DNA of 64,000 nucleotides, from assembly GCF_009755225.1 (NCBI RefSeq), contig NZ_WQKZ01000002.1, positions 248,001 to 312,000 on the forward strand. The letters run 5' to 3'. Below the pieces are notes generated by a model, which worked only from the letters and a program-made list of their open reading frames with translations, was not told the DNA's origin and made no database searches. Made by a program: the position numbers and the translations under genes. The DNA is from Hymenobacter ginkgonis (GTDB taxonomy: Bacteria; Bacteroidota; Bacteroidia; Cytophagales; Hymenobacteraceae). Shown piece after piece: positions 35,107-44,421 of this stretch (positions are counted from its first letter, which is position 1; every line of letters begins with the position of its first letter).

Positions 35107-36258
35107 ATGAGTATACCGCTACCTTTTTTGGCTAACACCTGGCCCCATTTCCGCCTACGTTGCTTAGTACTAATGCTTTTGCTGAGCCTAGGGGGCAGGG
35201 CTAGCTACGGGCAGCGTTTTGCGGCCATCGGCGACTATGGGTACGCGGGGCCGGCCGAAGCGCAGGTGGCGCAGATGGTCAAGGACTGGGACCCGGATTT
35301 TATTATTACGCTGGGTGACAACAACTACGACGTGGGCGACTCGACCACTATCGACCAGAACATCGGCCAGTACTTCCACAATTACATCTATAAGTACCGC
35401 GGGCGCTACGGCCCCAGCGCTTCTACCAACCGCTTCTTCCCGTCGCTTGGCAACCACGATTACTATACGCGCAACGGGGAAGCCTACCGCGACTATTTCA
35501 CCTTGCCCGGCAATGGGCGCTACTACGATTTTGTGCGCGGCGACGTGCATTTTTTCGCCCTCGATAGCGACCCGGCCGAGCCCGACGGCGTCGATGCTAA
35601 TTCGGTACAGGCGCACTGGCTGCAAGCCGGCTTGGCCGCCTCGCAAGCCCGCTGGAACGTGGTGTATTTGCACCACGCGCCCTATTCGTCGGGGCTGCAC
35701 GGCAGCACGGCCGCTACGCGCTGGCCATATCGCGAGTGGGGAGCCTCGGTGGTGCTGGCGGGCCACGACCACCACTACGAGCGCCTAGAAGCCGACGGGC
35801 TACCGTACTTCGTGAATGGCCTAGGCGGCCGCAGTGTATACCGGGTAAACCGGGTGGCTTTAGCCGAAAGCAAGCTTATTTTCAATGGCGACTACGGCGC
35901 CATGCTTATCAATGCCACGCCCGACAGCCTGAAGTTGCAATTTTTTACGCGCACCCAGAAGCTCATCGATACTTACACCTTGCTGCGGCCCATCAGCCCC
36001 GAGCCCAAGCTGTACCCGGTTGCTCCCAACCCATTTCAGGAAGCCACTACGGTGGAGTTTTCGCTGCCTAGCCCCACTACGGTGCAGCTGCGCGTGCTCA
36101 ATGTGCTGGGCCAAGAAGTAGCCACTCTGCACCAAGGCGAACTGCTAGCGGGCTGGCACCGCTTTCCGTGGGTGCGCGGCACCTTGCCCGCGGGCTTATA
36201 CTATGTGCAATTGCTGGGCCCTGGCTTTGCGCAGGCTACCCAGGCCGTAGTGCTGTAA
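35107..36258 (+). CDS. Secreted metallophosphoesterase with T9SS sorting domain
   Basis: A 383-residue calcineurin-like phosphoesterase. A signal peptide ends near ASYGQ (residue about 36). Metal-site motifs are in order: GDYGYAG (first Asp), TLGDNNYDVG (GDN), SLGNHDYYT (GNHD), VYLHHAPYSSG (His), and AGHDHHYER (GHDHH). The topology resembles purple-acid-phosphatase-type or tartrate-resistant acid phosphatases. A type A T9SS sorting domain begins near residue 300 (LYPVAPNPFQEATTVEF), so the enzyme is exported to the surface or medium. Phosphate release from organic phosphates is the likely role. Confidence 0.93.
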   Translation: MSIPLPFLANTWPHFRLRCLVLMLLLSLGGRASYGQRFAAIGDYGYAGPAEAQVAQMVKDWDPDFIITLGDNNYDVGDSTTIDQNIGQYFHNYIYKYRGRYGPSASTNRFFPSLGNHDYYTRNGEAYRDYFTLPGNGRYYDFVRGDVHFFALDSDPAEPDGVDANSVQAHWLQAGLAASQARWNVVYLHHAPYSSGLHGSTAATRWPYREWGASVVLAGHDHHYERLEADGLPYFVNGLGGRSVYRVNRVALAESKLIFNGDYGAMLINATPDSLKLQFFTRTQKLIDTYTLLRPISPEPKLYPVAPNPFQEATTVEFSLPSPTTVQLRVLNVLGQEVATLHQGELLAGWHRFPWVRGTLPAGLYYVQLLGPGFAQATQAVVL

Positions 36259-36362
36259 GCTTACCGTGGGTGGTGAGGGCGCCTACTAAGGCATGGCCAA
36301 ACATCTGGCAGCGGGTGGCGGCGTTAGTGGGATGCCCTTAGCTGCGCTTATTCATTGTTCTT

Positions 36363-36683
36363 ATGAAAAAATTAGTGTTAGTTGCCGGGCTGCTAGTGGC
36401 CTTCCTACCCCCTGCCCTAGCCCAAACAGTTCCGCCTCAGCCCGACCAGTACTGCATTTTGGAAACGGCTTCTCGAAGTGGCAATCGGTCGTTAGTGAGC
36501 TTAATCACGGGGGCCGACCCTGCCCAAACCCAGCAAACCGAGGAGGTAGCCCGTATGAAAACCTTCGAGTACGAAGTCGATGCTTTGAACTACCTAAGCA
36601 GCCGGGGCTGGGAGGTTATCAGCGTTGGGCAACGCAACCAGGGTGGAGGCGTGCGCTACTACTTACGGCGGCACCGGCCCTAA
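36363..36683 (+). CDS. Small secreted protein with DUF4177-like core
   Basis: A 106-residue protein with signal peptide MKKLVLVAGLLVAFLPPALA. The mature part ends VDALNYLSSRGWEVISVGQR...RYYLRR, which resembles the DUF4177 pattern in which a helix (LNxLGxxGWE) is followed by a strand and YLLRR. A paralogue is encoded at 43523-43906. The function is unknown. It is the first of two small genes in the same direction. Confidence 0.75.
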   Translation: MKKLVLVAGLLVAFLPPALAQTVPPQPDQYCILETASRSGNRSLVSLITGADPAQTQQTEEVARMKTFEYEVDALNYLSSRGWEVISVGQRNQGGGVRYYLRRHRP

Positions 36684-36688
36684 TTTTG

Positions 36689-37000
36689 GTGGGCCTCGTA
36701 GCCTTCGCTGTGCGCGCGGCTGCATTATTTTCTCTTATTCTACTCTGCTTTCTGTGGCAAGCAGTTCTTCTTATGCATTCAGATAACCTTCCGGCAACTA
36801 AGATGCTGACCTTCTTATCGGCCGGCTCAGCTGCTGGTCAACAAGCGGCTCCCATTCCCTTCACCAAAGCCGAAATCCTCGCCTTCCCAGAGGTGAAGGA
36901 GTGGCTGGCAAAGGGCTACGAGTTGGACAGCTTTGATAATAAGCTGTCGCCCAAAGACGCGCAGCAGGTAATTCTGCTGGTGGTGCTTAACCGCCTTTAG
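36689..37000 (+). CDS. Hypothetical small membrane or secreted protein
   Basis: A reading of 103 residues from GTG at 36689, six bases after the previous stop. Residues 1-28 are hydrophobic (AAALFSLILLCFLWQAVLL), and the C-terminal part reads KAEILAFPEVKEWLAKGYEL then SPKDAQQVILLVVLNRL. An ATG at 36773 would give a 75-residue soluble version. No family is recognised. The frame is open 400 bases upstream but overlaps the previous gene, so that part is discounted. Whether it is a real gene is moderately sure. Confidence 0.5.
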   Translation: MGLVAFAVRAAALFSLILLCFLWQAVLLMHSDNLPATKMLTFLSAGSAAGQQAAPIPFTKAEILAFPEVKEWLAKGYELDSFDNKLSPKDAQQVILLVVLNRL

Positions 37001-37135
37001 CTTGCGGCGCCGCCCCTGGCGCTAACGCATAGCTAACTGGCTGCCTACCCTCAAGTAGCCTGGTGTACTCGCACAGGTGTTGTTCGGCGAGCGGTAACTC
37101 GCCCTGCGGCTGGCCGGTGGTTGCCCGCCAGAGGT

Positions 37136-37432
37136 TTAGTTAGCTACCCCCTGTACGGTGGCTTGCGGAGCATTGCTCGCTAGGGTGCTCGCCGGCTGTG
37201 CAGCATGCACCTCGTAGCTAACGGCGGCAGGCTGCGGCTCGGCAGAGTGATAAAAAAAGCGAACTAGCGCTACTATCATCAATACGGTAAAACTCATACC
37301 AATTAGTGCTGCTCGAATAGCGCCGAATGACATGTGAGTAGTTTCCTCTAATAGTAGGATATCCTCAGGAAATTGCATATTTTCCTGTAATTGAGTGCGC
37401 GGCTGGCAGCAATCTTGAATAGCATCTTTCAT
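37136..37432 (-). CDS. Hypothetical single-pass membrane protein
   Basis: A 98-residue protein from ATG at 37432 with one transmembrane helix around residues 40-62 (AALIGMSFTVLMIVALVRFF). The N-terminal 35 residues are polar with a Cys pair (QDCCQP), and the C-terminal tail is Ala/Gln/Pro-rich. No family is recognised. It is alone on the minus strand, convergent with the preceding small gene. Confidence 0.55.
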   Translation of the reverse strand: MKDAIQDCCQPRTQLQENMQFPEDILLLEETTHMSFGAIRAALIGMSFTVLMIVALVRFFYHSAEPQPAAVSYEVHAAQPASTLASNAPQATVQGVAN

Positions 37433-37842
37433 AGAGGACAAGTATACACCAATTATTTGTAAGTAACAGCTTAACTAGCTTTTTACTGACTGTCAGTTAG
37501 CATCTTGAATAAGATAAAGCAGAGTTATTTTATAATTAAAATCATTTTCACACTTACTTTACCGTCTATTGGTAATTTTTATTTCTCAAAATAAATTGTT
37601 TTTTTACCTTAAAGCAATCAGCGCAAGGGCCGGGATATATAAAGAGTGGCCAGTTACTTTTTAGCAGTTGACAGGATTACCACTCTGCTACCCCTACCCC
37701 CGCCCCATATGGCTAGCAACCTCTGCTAGGTACAATTTAATCGCCGCCGAGACTGGGCCAGCTCGGCAGGAAGTAATTTTCACCGGGCATAGCTTAGCGT
37801 TACTTGCCTTCTCGTATACATTGTCTACATTTTCAGCACTAT
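37433..37842. other. AT-rich intergenic region
   Basis: About 410 bases. From 37440 to 37620 the sequence is clearly more AT-rich than the window average. An ORF frame runs through 37668-37842 but its translation has no family or signal features, and it holds one CCTACCCCC motif. No hairpin of note. It probably carries the promoter of the minus-strand membrane-protein gene. Confidence 0.5.
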
Positions 37843-38349
37843 ATGAAGAAGTGCTTGCTGCTAACTACGGCTTTTTGGGCCATCAGCCGCCTGAAGTGTG
37901 CCCAGGGCCATTCAGAGCTGCCCATTCCCCTCTTACTGGCCTACTACGACAAGCTCAAAGCAAGAGCAGCCTGACGGCGGCCGAGCAGGAGGAGTTGCGC
38001 AGCAGCATCGAAAAAGTAGGAACCGAGATTCCTACGACCGTGATGCAGTTTGATGTTTACGGCAAGGACCTAGACATCAACACCGACAAGGCTTAGGCCT
38101 AATCCGGCGGCGCGAGATTGCCGAGCAGGCCAATAAAGTAGACTTGACCAAGCAGCGGGAAGAGTACCGCAAGCTCGAGGACAGATTGCCAATACCCTAG
38201 CTTAGTTCAACAAGGTGGACGAGCAGGGCAACTATGCCAAGTTTGTCGCCAGTGACTTCCTTAATCGTCAGTACTACGTCCTGACGATTAAGGAAATCAC
38301 TAGCCTGCCCGCCAAGCTGAAGAACTTGTGCGCCACCCGATGGGGGTAG
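37843..38349 (+). pseudogene. Remnant of a secreted protein gene (two frameshifts, one stop)
   Basis: ATG at 37843 starts a signal-like MKKCLLLTTAFWAIS, then HSELPIPLLLAYYDKLKA. Sense continues in a second frame (SSLTAAEQEELRSSIEKVG up to INTDKA, stop near 38094) and then in a third (REIAEQANKVDLTKQREEYR). The tail resumes as FNKVDEQGNYAKFVASDFLN after an in-frame TAG, ending at 38349. Joined, these make a plausible 160-residue helical protein. The family is unknown to me. Loss of function is near certain unless recoding occurs. It contains a 15-bp inverted repeat at 38257-38295. Confidence 0.6.
38257..38295. repeat. 15-bp perfect inverted repeat inside a gene remnant
   Basis: TTCCTTAATCGTCAG and its exact complement are separated by nine bases. 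It overlaps the coding sense FLNRQYYVLTIKE. There is no T-run. Confidence 0.6.
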
Positions 38350-38446
38350 GCGGGCTTATTGTCTAGCTTAAGGTACCCTTTTCTTCACCGACGCTGAATA
38401 TGCGAGTTGGCGCGAGCTATACCGCCCAGGTGATAGAATAAGGGGT

Positions 38447-38893
38447 TTAGCGCTCCAGGGTCGTCGTTTCCACAATTATTTGTGAATTGCCATTGGTCCC
38501 CGTGTCATAGGAAGTACTCGTGACAAGCCGCGTGGTGGTCAGTTCCAGAATTTTGTAGGTGTACGTGGAGAAGCCGGCTGTCGTGTACGTAGTGCCGGAA
38601 AGGCTATACGTATTGACTCCGCTCGAAAGTCCAGCGAGTGTCTCTTCCACCGTAGTGGCTGTAAAAACGCTGGTATAGAGCCCTTTTGTATACCTGGGCG
38701 ACTTCGTGTAAGGCGCGCCAGTGGGCGGGGTATAGACATAGTCCTTGCCCGTGATATTCCATTTACCAATAATAAGCTCCTTATAAGTAGGCGCGGGCGC
38801 CGGGGTAGGGGTCGCGTCGTCTTCTTTTTTCGAGCAGCCGCTAGCACCTAGTAGCGAAAGGGGAAGAAGGGCGAGTAGCAGCAGTTTTTTCAT
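38447..38893 (-). CDS. Small lipocalin-like lipoprotein
   Basis: A 148-residue lipoprotein with lipobox LGASGCSKKE and a Thr/Pro/Ala linker, then a strand-rich domain beginning ELIIGKWNITG, the usual entry of lipocalin-like lipoproteins in this phylum. Many Thr residues follow (YTTAGFSTYTYKILELTTT). The ligand is unknown. It is isolated within the accessory stretch. Confidence 0.7.
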   Translation of the reverse strand: MKKLLLLALLPLSLLGASGCSKKEDDATPTPAPAPTYKELIIGKWNITGKDYVYTPPTGAPYTKSPRYTKGLYTSVFTATTVEETLAGLSSGVNTYSLSGTTYTTAGFSTYTYKILELTTTRLVTSTSYDTGTNGNSQIIVETTTLER

Positions 38894-39390
38894 GCTGCCA
38901 AACTACGCATGCTGTTCAGTGTCAATAGGGAATCAGGTAGGAAACGTAATAAAAAAACCCGACCATCTAGTTGGAATTTTTTATAGTTTAGTTTACAAAC
39001 ATGTGCTAATCAAGAAGTAACCTTGTCGCAATCAATAAATTCTTTATTTGAAGCCGCAGAAAGCAGACCCCACTTTCAAAGCTATGCGCGTCCAACTCAT
39101 AGGGTTTACTCAAGGGTATTGAAGCTGTACTTATCACGCAGCCCAGTGCGTCGTTTAGCTGCATCGTGGCCGGTGTCATTCCCACTGCAATTACCAACTC
39201 TATACAGCAAAAGGAACTGAACTAACAAAAAGCTAATAATACCTTGATATACTACATTTTAATGGAAAAAATAAAGTTAGAATAAGTGTGCGCATAGCAT
39301 CAATATGCGCTAAAGCTAGCCCTTGTTACTGTCGACCTTTTCGGGTACGGTGGGGCATCTCGGCCGACATATTTTTTGCTTATTCTTTAT
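38894..39390. other. AT-rich gap between lipoprotein gene and fibre pseudogene
   Basis: About 497 bases with lower GC than the neighbours. Short open frames on both strands have no family features. Nothing else was seen. It probably holds the two divergent promoters. Confidence 0.5.
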
Positions 39391-41088
39391 ATGCAGCACT
39401 TCTCCCCTCTGACCCGCTGGCTGCTGCTGGCACTGCTCTTGCCCCTGGCCGCCCAGGCCCAGACTGGCGGCGTAGGCATCGGCACCATTACCCCCGATGC
39501 CTCAGCGGCGCTCGAAATAAAAAGCACCAGCCAGGGCCTGCTGCTGCCGCGCTTGAGCCTGGTCCAGCGCGACGCCCTCACGGCCAGCCCCACGGCCCCG
39601 CCCGTGCCGGGGCTGGTGATTTACCAAACTGATAACACCCCGGCCTTTACGCCTACGACGGGATGGCCTGGGAGCCGACAACCTGGGCAACCACACCGCC
39701 ATTCAAACCCTGGACCTGCAAGGCAACGCCTTGACCGGCACCGGGGCCGACCTGGGCACGGTGGTCGGCGTGGGCATCCGGGCTGATGGCGGCCTCAACA
39801 TCGGTCAGAATACGGCGGGCAACAACCTATTTGTGGGCTACCAGACCGGGCCGGCGACCACTTTTGATTCCAGCTATGGTGGTGGTTTCAATCAATTCGT
39901 GGGCTATCAGAGCGGCTATAATAATATAATAGGCTACCGGAACCTATTCAGTGGCTACCAGAGCGGCTTTAGTACGAAATATAGCTACCAGAACCAGTTC
40001 ACGGGCTATCAGAGTGGCTATGGCGCTATTACCATCGGTGGTGGCAGTCCAACCCAGAACCAGTTCAGCGGCTTTCAGAGCGGCTATAGAAGTTTGGAAA
40101 GCAATAACCAGTTCAGCGGTTATCAAAGCGGGTTCAATATGGGGTACGGCCAATTCAACTTGTTTATCGGCTACCAAACTGGGTACAACAGCACGGGCAC
40201 GGGCTTTTCTCCTTCCTATAATACGCTCATCGGCTACCAGAGTGGGTACCGGACGGGCTCCGGCTTTGCGACCGTCAACAATACCTTTCTCGGCTACCGC
40301 AGCGGCTACCTCAACACGAGTGGGAGCCATAACACACTCATGGGGCACCAGAATGGCTACAGCAACACAACTGGCAATCGGAACACGTTCCTGGGTTACC
40401 AGAGCGGTTACTATGCGACTACGGGTACCCTCAACACGGCCCTGGGCAATTTCTCCGGCCCGGCCCAAGGCTATGGAGACATCACCAATACCCTAGCCCT
40501 GGGCAGTGGGGCCACTGTGTTTAGTAGCAACACCATTCAACTCGGTGATGCCAACATTACCAGCCTGCGCTGTCAGGTGGGCCTGACCACCACCTCCGAT
40601 GCCCGCTTCAAGTACGACGTGCAGGCCAACGTGCCTGGCCTGGCCTGGCCTTCATCACCCGGCTTCGTCCCGTTACCTACCGCTTCGACGAGGCCCGCCT
40701 GGGCACCTTCGAGCGCACCGGCACGCTAGCTGCCCGCAGTGCCCCCGACCCGGCTGCCACCGTGCGCACGGGCTTCCTAGCCCAGGAAGTAGAGGCCACG
40801 GCCCGGCAGCTGGGCTTTCGCTTCGATGGCATTCAGGTCCCCGCCAACGCCCGCGACCACTACAGCCTAGGCTATGCCCAGTTTGTGGTGCCCCTGGTGC
40901 GGGCCGTGCAGGAGCTGAGCACGGAGAATGAGGCTCTCAAGGCTCGCCTCGCCACGGCCGTGGCAAAATCGGTGACCATGTCCACCGAGCTGCAAACCCT
41001 CAGGGCCCAAGCCACTGCCACCACCGAGGCCTTCGAGACCCGGCTGCGGCGGCTGGAGACCGCCATCGGTGGGCAGGCCCAGCGGTAG
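39391..41088 (+). pseudogene. Secreted fibre-like protein with YadA-head-type repeats and S74 chaperone domain, frameshifted
   Basis: ATG at 39391 gives a signal peptide ending AAQAQ, then VGIGTITPDASAALEIKSTS, typical of Bacteroidota fibre proteins. The frame breaks by one base near 39640 (sense resumes as GLYAYDGMAW) and again near 39670 (resumes LGADNLGNHTAIQTLDLQGN). The next long segment holds about twelve repeats of N-x-F-x-GYQSGY, like trimeric-adhesin left-handed beta-rolls. A third break at about 40640 is an extra CCTGG unit. The final part has RFKYDVQANVPGLAF restored, then TGFLAQEVEATARQLGF, a peptidase S74/endosialidase intramolecular chaperone, and a C-terminal coiled coil. With all breaks repaired it would be about 565 residues. 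Confidence 0.8.
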
Positions 41089-41151
41089 GCGCTGCCTTCG
41101 TGTCGGGGCGGTTTGTCCGCCCTAGTGCGCTTACTCTTAATCATTTTCAAC

Positions 41152-42552
41152 ATGAAACTTCCTCTTACCCTGTTGTTGGCCTTGCCCGCCCTCACTGGCC
41201 TGGCCCAAACCACGCTCACTAACGACGGGGCTACCCTCACGGTGCAGGCTGGAGCCACGCTCTACGTGGCCGGCTCGGTGCAAAACAATGCTACTAGCAC
41301 TCTCACCAACGCTGGCACGGTGCAGCTTACCGGCGACCTCAACAACGCGGGCGCGCTCACTTCCAGCGGCACGCTGCTATTTAGTGGCAGCACTGACCAG
41401 GCCTTTACGCCGGGCACCGCCACCGTGACGGCCCTTACCCTCAGCAACACCGGCGCGACGGGTGCTAACCTACTCTTGCTCAATCAAGACCTTACCATCG
41501 GCTCGCTGCTCACCCTCATTCAGGGCCTATTGCGCACCCAGGTAGTCGGGGGCACGCTGCGCACCCTAAGCTTGCCCGATGGGGGTCGGGTCGTGGGCGA
41601 AGGCCCCGGCCAGTACGTGTAGGGCCGCTTGGCCGTGACGCGCGCTGCTGTGAGCGCCAGCACCGGCTCCGTAGACTTCACCAATGGACTGGTGCTTAGC
41701 CCTAACGGCCAAGCCCTCGGTCCCGTCACCGTGACGCGCACAGCTGGCCTACAGGCGGCCGGCGTGAGCTACGGCATCAATATAGGCGGCCCGAATAAAG
41801 GCATCGACCGAGTGTGGCAGGTGGCATTTGCTCAGCAACCTAGCTCCACCGCGCCTGCCTCTGTGACGCTGAGCTGGATGAGCGACGATGACAACGGCTT
41901 CAACGCGACTACCCCGGCCCAGCTCTGGCGCGCCGACCAGGCCCCTAGACCACGCAGGGCGCCCCGGCCAGCGCCAACGCCCGCAGCTTCACGACCAACG
42001 TGACGCAGCTAGGCACGCTTACCAAGTTTACCGCCCAGCGCCAGGGCCAGGACGGGCTGCTAAACTGGGCCACCGCCGCGGGGCTGCATAATGCTGCCTT
42101 TATAGTGGAAAGCTTGGCCGACGGCGCCAGCTGCCAGGAGCCGGCACCACTACGCAGGCCCAGCAGTACCAGTTTACTGACGTGAACCTAGCTCGCTACA
42201 CCGTGGGCTAGGTGTACTACCGCCTGCGCCAGGTCGATACCGACGGCATGGCCACTTACTCACCCGTGCGGACGGTGCAAGTACCTTTTGAAGCTGGACT
42301 ACTGGCGCAAGCCCACCCCAACCCCTCGCAGCAGCAGGATGTTACGCTCAGCATTCGCACCAGCCAGGCCGGGCCGGTAATCTGCGGTTTACCAACATGC
42401 TGGGCCAACAAATCGGGCAGCAGCCCCTGAACCTGGGCACGGGTGCCACTACCCAATTGCTGGAGTTGGCCAACGGACTAGCCGCCGGCGTGTACCTGCT
42501 GCAGGTGCAGCAAGGCAGTCAACAGCAAACTCTCAAACTGGTACGGCAATAA
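41152..42552 (+). pseudogene. Secreted protein with T9SS sorting domain, multiply disrupted
   Basis: The start MKLPLTLLLALPALTGLAQT is a signal peptide, followed by repeats of the NAGTVQLTGDLNNAG type (beta-helix-like). An in-frame TAG at 41620-41622 interrupts GPGQYV / GRLAVTR. Frames change near 41942, 42135 and 42375, and a second TAG lies at 42209-42211. Segments DGLLNWATAAGLHNAAFIVE, YYRLRQVDTDGMATYS and NLRFTNMLGQQIG are the usual end of T9SS-exported proteins with a type A sorting domain (last residues QTLKLVRQ). It was a surface or secreted protein of about 465 residues. Too many lesions for simple phase variation. Confidence 0.8.
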
Positions 42553-42591
42553 CAATAACATAATTATTTAGGTCGACAGCTACTACCCCAC

Positions 42592-43369
42592 ATGCTAAAA
42601 CCCTACTTTTTCGCCCCGCTCATCACGCTAGCAATACTGGCTATCGCGCCCCTGGCCCGGGCTCAAACCGGCGGCGTTAGTATCGGAACTACCCCCCCCC
42701 GATGCCTCTGCTGCCCTCGATGTGAGCAGCAGCAAAGGCCTACTGCCGCCCCGCCTCACCCAGGCGGCTCGCCTAGCTATGGGCACGGGCAACGTGCCGG
42801 CCCCCGCCTCTGGGCTGCTAGTGTACCAGACCGATGGTACCAGCCCCGGCTATTACTACGCCAGCAGCGCCACCACCTGGGTGCGCCTGGCCGATACCTC
42901 TACCGCCGATAGCCGCTACATCCAGAACCAGACCAGCGCCACCCAAACCGGCGGCTTCAAAATGAGTGGCGCAGGCACGGTGGGCGGCGCCCTAGCCATC
43001 GGCGGCGCGGCCACCGTGGGTAGCAATACCACGCCAGGCCAAGTACTCACCCCGGTCACCAGCATCCACAATATGTTGGCCGTGGCTTACGGGCAGATTG
43101 GTGCCAGTTCGGCTACTGCCTTTGGTGGCTCGGGCAACTACACGACCGCTCGCACAGGCACGGGCACTTACACGATTACTTTCTCGGCAGCCAGCGGCCT
43201 GAGCGGCGTATCACTCGACAACTACGCCATAGTAATGAGCCCGTACAACACCCCCAGCTTCATTACCTGGACGGCTTTCACCACCAACGGCATTATCAAC
43301 GTGAGTACGTCCAACACTAGCGGCGCGGCGGCTAATCTGAACTTCAACTTCGTGGTGTTTCAGCAGTAG
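42592..43369 (+). pseudogene. Secreted fibre-like protein, frameshifted in a 9-C tract
   Basis: ATG at 42592 gives a signal peptide ending PLARAQTGG and then VSIGTTPP. At 42692-42700 nine C bases shift the frame; with eight, the protein continues DASAALDVSSSKGLLPPRLT and runs open to 43369 as 258 residues. The C-terminal part is Gly/Ser/Thr-rich strands (TGTYTITFSAASGLSG) ending NLNFNFVVFQQ. The N-terminal block is shared with the fibre pseudogene at 39391. Only one lesion is present, at a homopolymer. It may therefore be a phase-variable gene in the OFF state, a recent mutation or a sequencing error. Confidence 0.75.
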
Positions 43370-43522
43370 TTAGCTGCCCTACTCGCAACTCCCGAACCCG
43401 CACCCAGCGGCAGCACTTACGGCACCAACGAACCGCACCACTGAATAGGCCGATAGTGCTGCTCAGCTTCCGCAGTAGCGTGCTGCTCGAGGATTATGCG
43501 CAGGGGGGCAGCTGCCGAAAGT

Positions 43523-43906
43523 CTAGGGCGTGCGGCGACGCAGTAGATAACGAGTCTCCGAATCAACATAGCTGGTCGCATTGTCCAAGCTAGACCTGCG
43601 CCCTTGCGTTTGAACCGTTGTGACGTTGAATAGCTCCCAGCCGTGACGGCCCAGATAATTGAGCACATCGATGATGGAGTGCGAGGCCCTGATACTTTTG
43701 GCCATTTCGGCCATTTCTGGGTCAGCTACCGCACCCGGTGCCGATTGTCCGTAGTCGAGCTGCACACGGTCAGGCACGGAAAATAGTCGGTCATCCACCA
43801 CCAGCGCACAGTAGCGATAAGGAGTGGTAACTAGTGCTGAAGGCGAAGCCTGAGCTTTCGCGTCAACAGCGCAGAGTAGGCAGAGGATTAGCGGCAGATA
43901 TTTCAT
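43523..43906 (-). CDS. Small secreted protein with DUF4177-like core, paralogue
   Basis: A 127-residue protein from ATG at 43906 with signal peptide ending AVDAKAQ. The core IIDVLNYLGRHGWELFNVTTV and the end ETRYLLRRRTP match the protein at 36363-36683 (LNYLSSRGWEVISV, RYYLRRHRP). The shared helix-strand and Arg-rich end indicate a common family. The function is unknown. It is convergent with the preceding fibre gene. Confidence 0.75.
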   Translation of the reverse strand: MKYLPLILCLLCAVDAKAQASPSALVTTPYRYCALVVDDRLFSVPDRVQLDYGQSAPGAVADPEMAEMAKSIRASHSIIDVLNYLGRHGWELFNVTTVQTQGRRSSLDNATSYVDSETRYLLRRRTP

Positions 43907-44025
43907 GCGAGCCAAGATAGAATTCGCTTCTTCTACACATGGCTAATGATGTCCCTAGGACTGCCGGAGGGGTGGGCATGAAAAAGCCCAGCTGGTGGGC
44001 GAGACTTTGAAAACGGGTGCCGTGC

Positions 44026-44244
44026 TTAGCGCGTTGGATTATTAAAGCCTGGGGATGTGGACCGATGCTCGGTCGGCTGAGGAGCATTGCGGCCCTCAAC
44101 CTGCTTTTTAGGCAGCATAAAGGCGATGAGTGCGATGATAATGGCAACAATACCAAAGAGTAACAAGGCTCCTTTCTTCCAGTTGCGAGGGCCCGCTGTG
44201 GTGGCCACATCGTTCATGGGCAATTGAGGTGGATGAGGTTGCAT
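44026..44244 (-). CDS. Hypothetical single-pass membrane protein
   Basis: A 72-residue protein from ATG at 44244 (MQPHPPQLPMNDVATTAGPR) with one transmembrane helix (GALLLFGIVAIIIALIAFML) followed by KKQVEGRNAPQPTEH. A longer frame to 44406 has no features favouring it. No family is recognised. Confidence 0.55.
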   Translation of the reverse strand: MQPHPPQLPMNDVATTAGPRNWKKGALLLFGIVAIIIALIAFMLPKKQVEGRNAPQPTEHRSTSPGFNNPTR

Positions 44245-44421
44245 AAGTCTGACTGTGAGATGAAATCTCTGATACGTAGACACGTAGCTAAACAGACAGG
44301 CGACTAACTTAATACTTTTCATACTAACGCGACGGCCTACTTTTACTGGTCGGTTGCCTGCTGTAAGCTCCTCCCCTACTGGCGGGGTGTGCAGCTTCCT
44401 GGGCAACTTGGGCGCAGGTGA

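Noticed and set aside
36293..36688. Long frame running through the first DUF4177-like gene
   Set aside because: The part before 36689 has no signal or family features and overlaps a better gene in another frame.
39730..40450. CRISPR-like repeat array
   Set aside because: The repeats are coding, unequal in length and in frame with a secreted protein.
39391..41088. Prophage tail-fibre gene
   Set aside because: S74 domains occur in phage fibres, but no capsid, portal, terminase or lysis genes are near, and the signal peptide points to a cellular surface protein.
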